This document shows, one piece after another, positions 5,378 to 7,608 of a stretch of DNA of 7,608 nt. Both the position numbers and the translations under genes were made by a program. Within the stretch, counting starts at the first letter, position 1; each line of letters starts with the position of its first letter. The stretch is from Lentisphaerota bacterium (lineage in GTDB: Bacteria; Verrucomicrobiota; Kiritimatiellia; RFP12; UBA3636): assembly GCA_022837245.1 (NCBI GenBank), contig JALHHX010000105.1:1-7608 (forward strand). Direction: 5' to 3'. The notes beneath the pieces are model-generated. The model saw only the letters and a list, made by a program, of their open reading frames with translations, did no database searches and had not been told where the DNA came from.

Positions 5378-6469
5378 ATGGCCACGATGGATTTTGGCGG
5401 AGTAAAAGAGACGGTTGTTACAAGAAAAGAGTTTTCGCTGGCTAAAGCGCGTAAAATTCTAAAGAAAGAAACGATTGCCGTGATCGGCTACGGCGTTCAG
5501 GGTCCCGCGCAGTCACTCAACATGCGCGACAACGGATTCAACGTGATAATTGGCCAGTCAAAGAAGTTCAAGAAGGACTGGGATCGCGCGGTCAAGGACG
5601 GCTGGGTTCCCGGCAAGACGCTCTTCGAAATCGACGAAGCTTGCGAGAAGGGCACGATCATACAGATGCTGGTGACGGATGCGGCGCAGCGGATCATTTG
5701 GCCCGAAGTCAAGAAGTACCTCACCAAAGGCAAGGCGCTCTATTTCTCGCACGGGTTCTCAATCGAGTATAGCAAGCAGACTGGAATCGTTCCGCCGAAA
5801 GACGTCGACGTCATAATGGTCGCGCCCAAGGGTTCTGGCCTCAACGTCCGCCGCAATTTCCTCAGCGGTGCCGGCATCAACTCCAGCTACGCAGTCTACC
5901 AGGACGCCACCGGCAAGGCAGAAGATCGCTGCAAGGCTGTCGGCATAGCGGTTGGGTCGGGTTTCCTATTCCCCACGACTTTCAGGAAGGAAGTCACCTC
6001 AGACCTCGTCGGCGAGCGCGGCGTTCTCATGGGCGCCCTTGCGGGCATGATGGAGGCTCAGTACGAGACGCTCCGCGAAAATGGCCATGATCCGAGTGAA
6101 GCCTTCAACGAGACGGTTGAGGAGCTCACACAGAGCCTCATCCGCCTTGTCGACGAGAACGGCATGGACTGGATGTACAAGAACTGCTCCGCCACCGCCC
6201 AGCATGGTGCCCTCAAATGGAGGCCGATTTTCAAGAAGGCCAACCTCCCCGTGTTCAAGAAGCTCTACAAATCCGTCGTTGACGGCAAGGAGTGCAATGA
6301 AGTGCTCCGCGACTGCGGAGCGCCCGATTACAAAGAGAAGCTCGACGCTCAGCTCGACGAGATGGCCAACAGCGAGATGTGGAAGGCCGGCAAAACTTGC
6401 CGCGAACTTCGCCCGCACGAGAAGGCCCGCGAGAGCAAGTTCGGCACTGGCGGCCGCAAGACAAACTAG
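5378..6469 (+). CDS. ilvC: Ketol-acid reductoisomerase (NADP+), class I
   Basis: IlvC isomerises and reduces 2-acetolactate or 2-aceto-2-hydroxybutyrate to the dihydroxy acids of valine, leucine and isoleucine synthesis; it is cytoplasmic and needs Mg2+. The 363-residue protein opens with the Rossmann motif GYGVQGPAQ (37-45). It then shows a substrate-side FSHGF with H125 and APKGSG with K151. The helical domain carries the acidic metal ligands D209 and E213 (SDLVGERG), E245 and E249 (NETVEEL) and S271, spaced as in other class I enzymes. The cofactor loop GQSKKFKKDW (59-68) is Ser/Lys-rich, which favours NADPH. Overall wording is close to the Bacteroides-type enzyme as I recall it. The last 16 or so residues after RELRP form an extra basic tail. 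It is probably co-transcribed with the upstream tRNA-Gln. No other ilv or leu gene is in the window. Confidence 0.97.
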   Translation: MATMDFGGVKETVVTRKEFSLAKARKILKKETIAVIGYGVQGPAQSLNMRDNGFNVIIGQSKKFKKDWDRAVKDGWVPGKTLFEIDEACEKGTIIQMLVTDAAQRIIWPEVKKYLTKGKALYFSHGFSIEYSKQTGIVPPKDVDVIMVAPKGSGLNVRRNFLSGAGINSSYAVYQDATGKAEDRCKAVGIAVGSGFLFPTTFRKEVTSDLVGERGVLMGALAGMMEAQYETLRENGHDPSEAFNETVEELTQSLIRLVDENGMDWMYKNCSATAQHGALKWRPIFKKANLPVFKKLYKSVVDGKECNEVLRDCGAPDYKEKLDAQLDEMANSEMWKAGKTCRELRPHEKARESKFGTGGRKTN

Positions 6470-6495
6470 GCCTTCGACCCTAGGCCCCGGATTTT

Positions 6496-6521
6496 AGGAG
6501 CCAGTGGCCTGGGCTGGTCCT
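6496..6521. repeat. Weak hairpin between ilvC and the rhamnosidase gene
   Basis: AGGA, a bulged G and CCAG (6496-6504) can pair with CTGG-TCCT (6514-6521) around a 9-base loop. No T-run follows on either strand. It may assist termination or 3'-end stability of the ilvC transcript, but the evidence is thin. Confidence 0.3.
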
Positions 6522-6531
6522 CCGCTTTCAG

Positions 6532-6558
6532 GCGTATGCTCACTGAGTGGGCATACGC
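6532..6558. terminator. Bidirectional 12-bp hairpin, possible terminator
   Basis: GCGTATGCTCAC (6532-6543) pairs with GTGGGCATACGC (6547-6558) around a TGA loop; eleven pairs are Watson-Crick and one is T-G. It lies between the convergent ends of ilvC (stop at 6469) and the rhamnosidase gene, and its right arm touches the latter's TAG codon (6558-6560). Neither side has the run of T expected of a classical intrinsic terminator, so it may instead block exonucleases or terminate in another way. Confidence 0.5.
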
Positions 6559-7608
6559 TAAGGAACTTCCACGGTTATCGGGCCGCGGGGAGTTGGGTAG
6601 CGGTATGAGGCCCGGCCGATGGAACCGGGCCGCGGATTTACAGTATATGAGGCGAATCCCGGTTCAGTTGGCCGTATTCCAAACATGTGGCGGCCGATTA
6701 TGTTGGCGGGCGCCGCGCCCCATGCGTGGTTCCAGTCCTGATTTGGTTTGAATTCATCGTCCCACGCCTCCATCGTCATGGTGGCACCGGCCCGGAGCAT
6801 GTTGAGCCAGCTCCGCTTGGAGTCGTCTGTCATCAACTTTATTGCGTGGTCTTCAAGTCCATATTCGAAACAGACTTCCAACAGGAACTGGGCGCAGTAG
6901 ACGCTGCATGCCATGCCCTTTTCAACTATGAGGCGTTTGAGCGCCTCTATTTCGGCGTTTTCCGTGGCAGCTCCAGCCCACAACGCGAACACGGCGCCGT
7001 GAAGCGCTAGATGGTCGGTTCCTATGCTGTCCACAAACTTTCCGTCGAGGCGAAGATGCTCCCTGATAGAGCTGCGCAGGATTCGAGAGCGCCTCATGTG
7101 TTCAGTAGCTTTGTCTTCGCGACCGAGAAGTCCGTCAATGCGTGCCATGGTTTCTAAACCACGCAGGCGATAGCAGTTAGGCGCTAGGTTTACATCGCCA
7201 AAAACAGTGCCATCGCGTTCGCCAACCGGCCAGTCCACGATGTCTTTTATTTTCTCAGCGCCAACGGTGCTGATCAGCTCTGTTTGTGGATCAGCAAATT
7301 CGGGTAACAGGTTTGCCTGCAGGGGTTCATACCAGCGGCGGAGGCTGTCGAGGTCGCCGCTGTGCATGACGTAATCGCACACAATGGGGATCATGATCAA
7401 GCGCCACTCGGTAGGCCATGTAGGGTGTATCAGCAGGAAATCTATAGTGCGTTTGGCGACCGAATAGTCGCAGTCGAGCGCGAAATGGCCGAGTTGGTTG
7501 ATGTAGGCGTCGCCCTCGTATGGCAGTCGCTCGCGGTTGCCATCGACGTAGATACCGAACGCCGTCGTCGCCTTAATGGAATATTTGCAGAATTCCCAGA
7601 CTCGTTTC
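6558..7608 (-). CDS. Alpha-L-rhamnosidase, GH78 family, C-terminal part (5' beyond window)
   Basis: GH78 enzymes remove alpha-linked L-rhamnose from plant, mucilage or bacterial glycans by inversion. The frame stays open to the right edge, giving about 350 residues of the (alpha/alpha)6 catalytic barrel. The TTG at 7398-7400 and the nearby ATG are internal. Landmarks are DGNRERLPYEGD (encoded about 7509-7544), the acidic site containing the expected general acid, then HPTWPTEW (about 7404-7427). TMEAWDD follows, with its Glu, the likely general base, at 6768-6770, and then NHAWG and the family-typical GIRPTEPGF. The protein ends at GPITVEVP, where relatives usually continue through a further C-terminal beta region, so it may be shortened by a few dozen residues. 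A signal peptide would lie outside the window. It runs convergent to ilvC and is probably unrelated to it. The family is well supported; the target glycan is unknown. Confidence 0.9.
   Translation of the reverse strand, partial: KRVWEFCKYSIKATTAFGIYVDGNRERLPYEGDAYINQLGHFALDCDYSVAKRTIDFLLIHPTWPTEWRLIMIPIVCDYVMHSGDLDSLRRWYEPLQANLLPEFADPQTELISTVGAEKIKDIVDWPVGERDGTVFGDVNLAPNCYRLRGLETMARIDGLLGREDKATEHMRRSRILRSSIREHLRLDGKFVDSIGTDHLALHGAVFALWAGAATENAEIEALKRLIVEKGMACSVYCAQFLLEVCFEYGLEDHAIKLMTDDSKRSWLNMLRAGATMTMEAWDDEFKPNQDWNHAWGAAPANIIGRHMFGIRPTEPGFASYTVNPRPGSIGRASYRYPTPRGPITVEVP

Noticed and set aside
5999..6418. A 139-codon minus-strand open frame
   Set aside because: It is the mirror of ilvC, whose catalytic residues are all intact; no domain is recognisable.
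7392..7400. Start codon of the rhamnosidase gene near 7400
   Set aside because: The frame continues upstream to the window edge and encodes the conserved DGNRERLPYEGD and HPTWPTEW segments, so these codons are internal.

Overview
The window looks like a chromosomal segment of a Gram-negative bacterium, probably from a gut or other host- or polysaccharide-rich habitat. The ketol-acid reductoisomerase is of the type I recall from Bacteroidota. The glycan genes (a GT10 fucosyltransferase, a GT9 heptosyltransferase-type enzyme, an FkbM methyltransferase) and a GH78 rhamnosidase would fit Bacteroidota or the PVC group (Kiritimatiellota/Lentisphaerota-like). I cannot place it more narrowly by eye. 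The host genes are moderately GC-rich; the left third is visibly more AT-rich.

Layout. 1-489 (+) holds the C-terminal half of an FkbM-type methyltransferase whose upstream reading frame looks broken. 547-5145 (-) is a tight five-gene run. In transcription order it is: a secreted M28-family zinc enzyme resembling glutaminyl cyclase (4138-5145), a GT9 glycosyltransferase (3017-4141), the small subunit of exonuclease VII, xseB (2781-3035), a GT4 glycosyltransferase (1576-2760) and a GT10 fucosyltransferase (547-1566). Junctions are -4, -19, +20 and +9 bases, so one transcript is likely. 5146-5270 is a divergent intergenic region with a candidate promoter on each strand. 5271-5344 (+) is a tRNA-Gln(CUG) with encoded CCA, followed 33 bases later by ilvC (5378-6469, +) with a strong ribosome binding site and no terminator between them. 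6470-6557 is a convergent intergenic region with a perfect-looking 12-bp hairpin. 6558-7608 (-) is the C-terminal part of a GH78 alpha-L-rhamnosidase that enters from the right edge.

How the genes fit together. The GT9, GT4 and GT10 enzymes, with the neighbouring FkbM methyltransferase, look like part of a pathway building a fucosylated surface glycan (LPS, capsule or glycoprotein sugar). xseB appears to be a housekeeping gene caught in that transcript. The QC-like enzyme is predicted to act outside the cytoplasmic membrane. The tRNA and ilvC form a separate unit (translation and branched-chain amino-acid synthesis), and the rhamnosidase belongs to glycan breakdown.

I see no CRISPR array, transposase, phage gene or defence system, and nothing that clearly amounts to an undescribed system. 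The most unusual points are the tRNA-Gln/ilvC unit, xseB embedded among glycosyltransferases, the QC-like lipoprotein candidate translationally coupled to a GT9 enzyme, and the possibly leaderless start of the five-gene operon.
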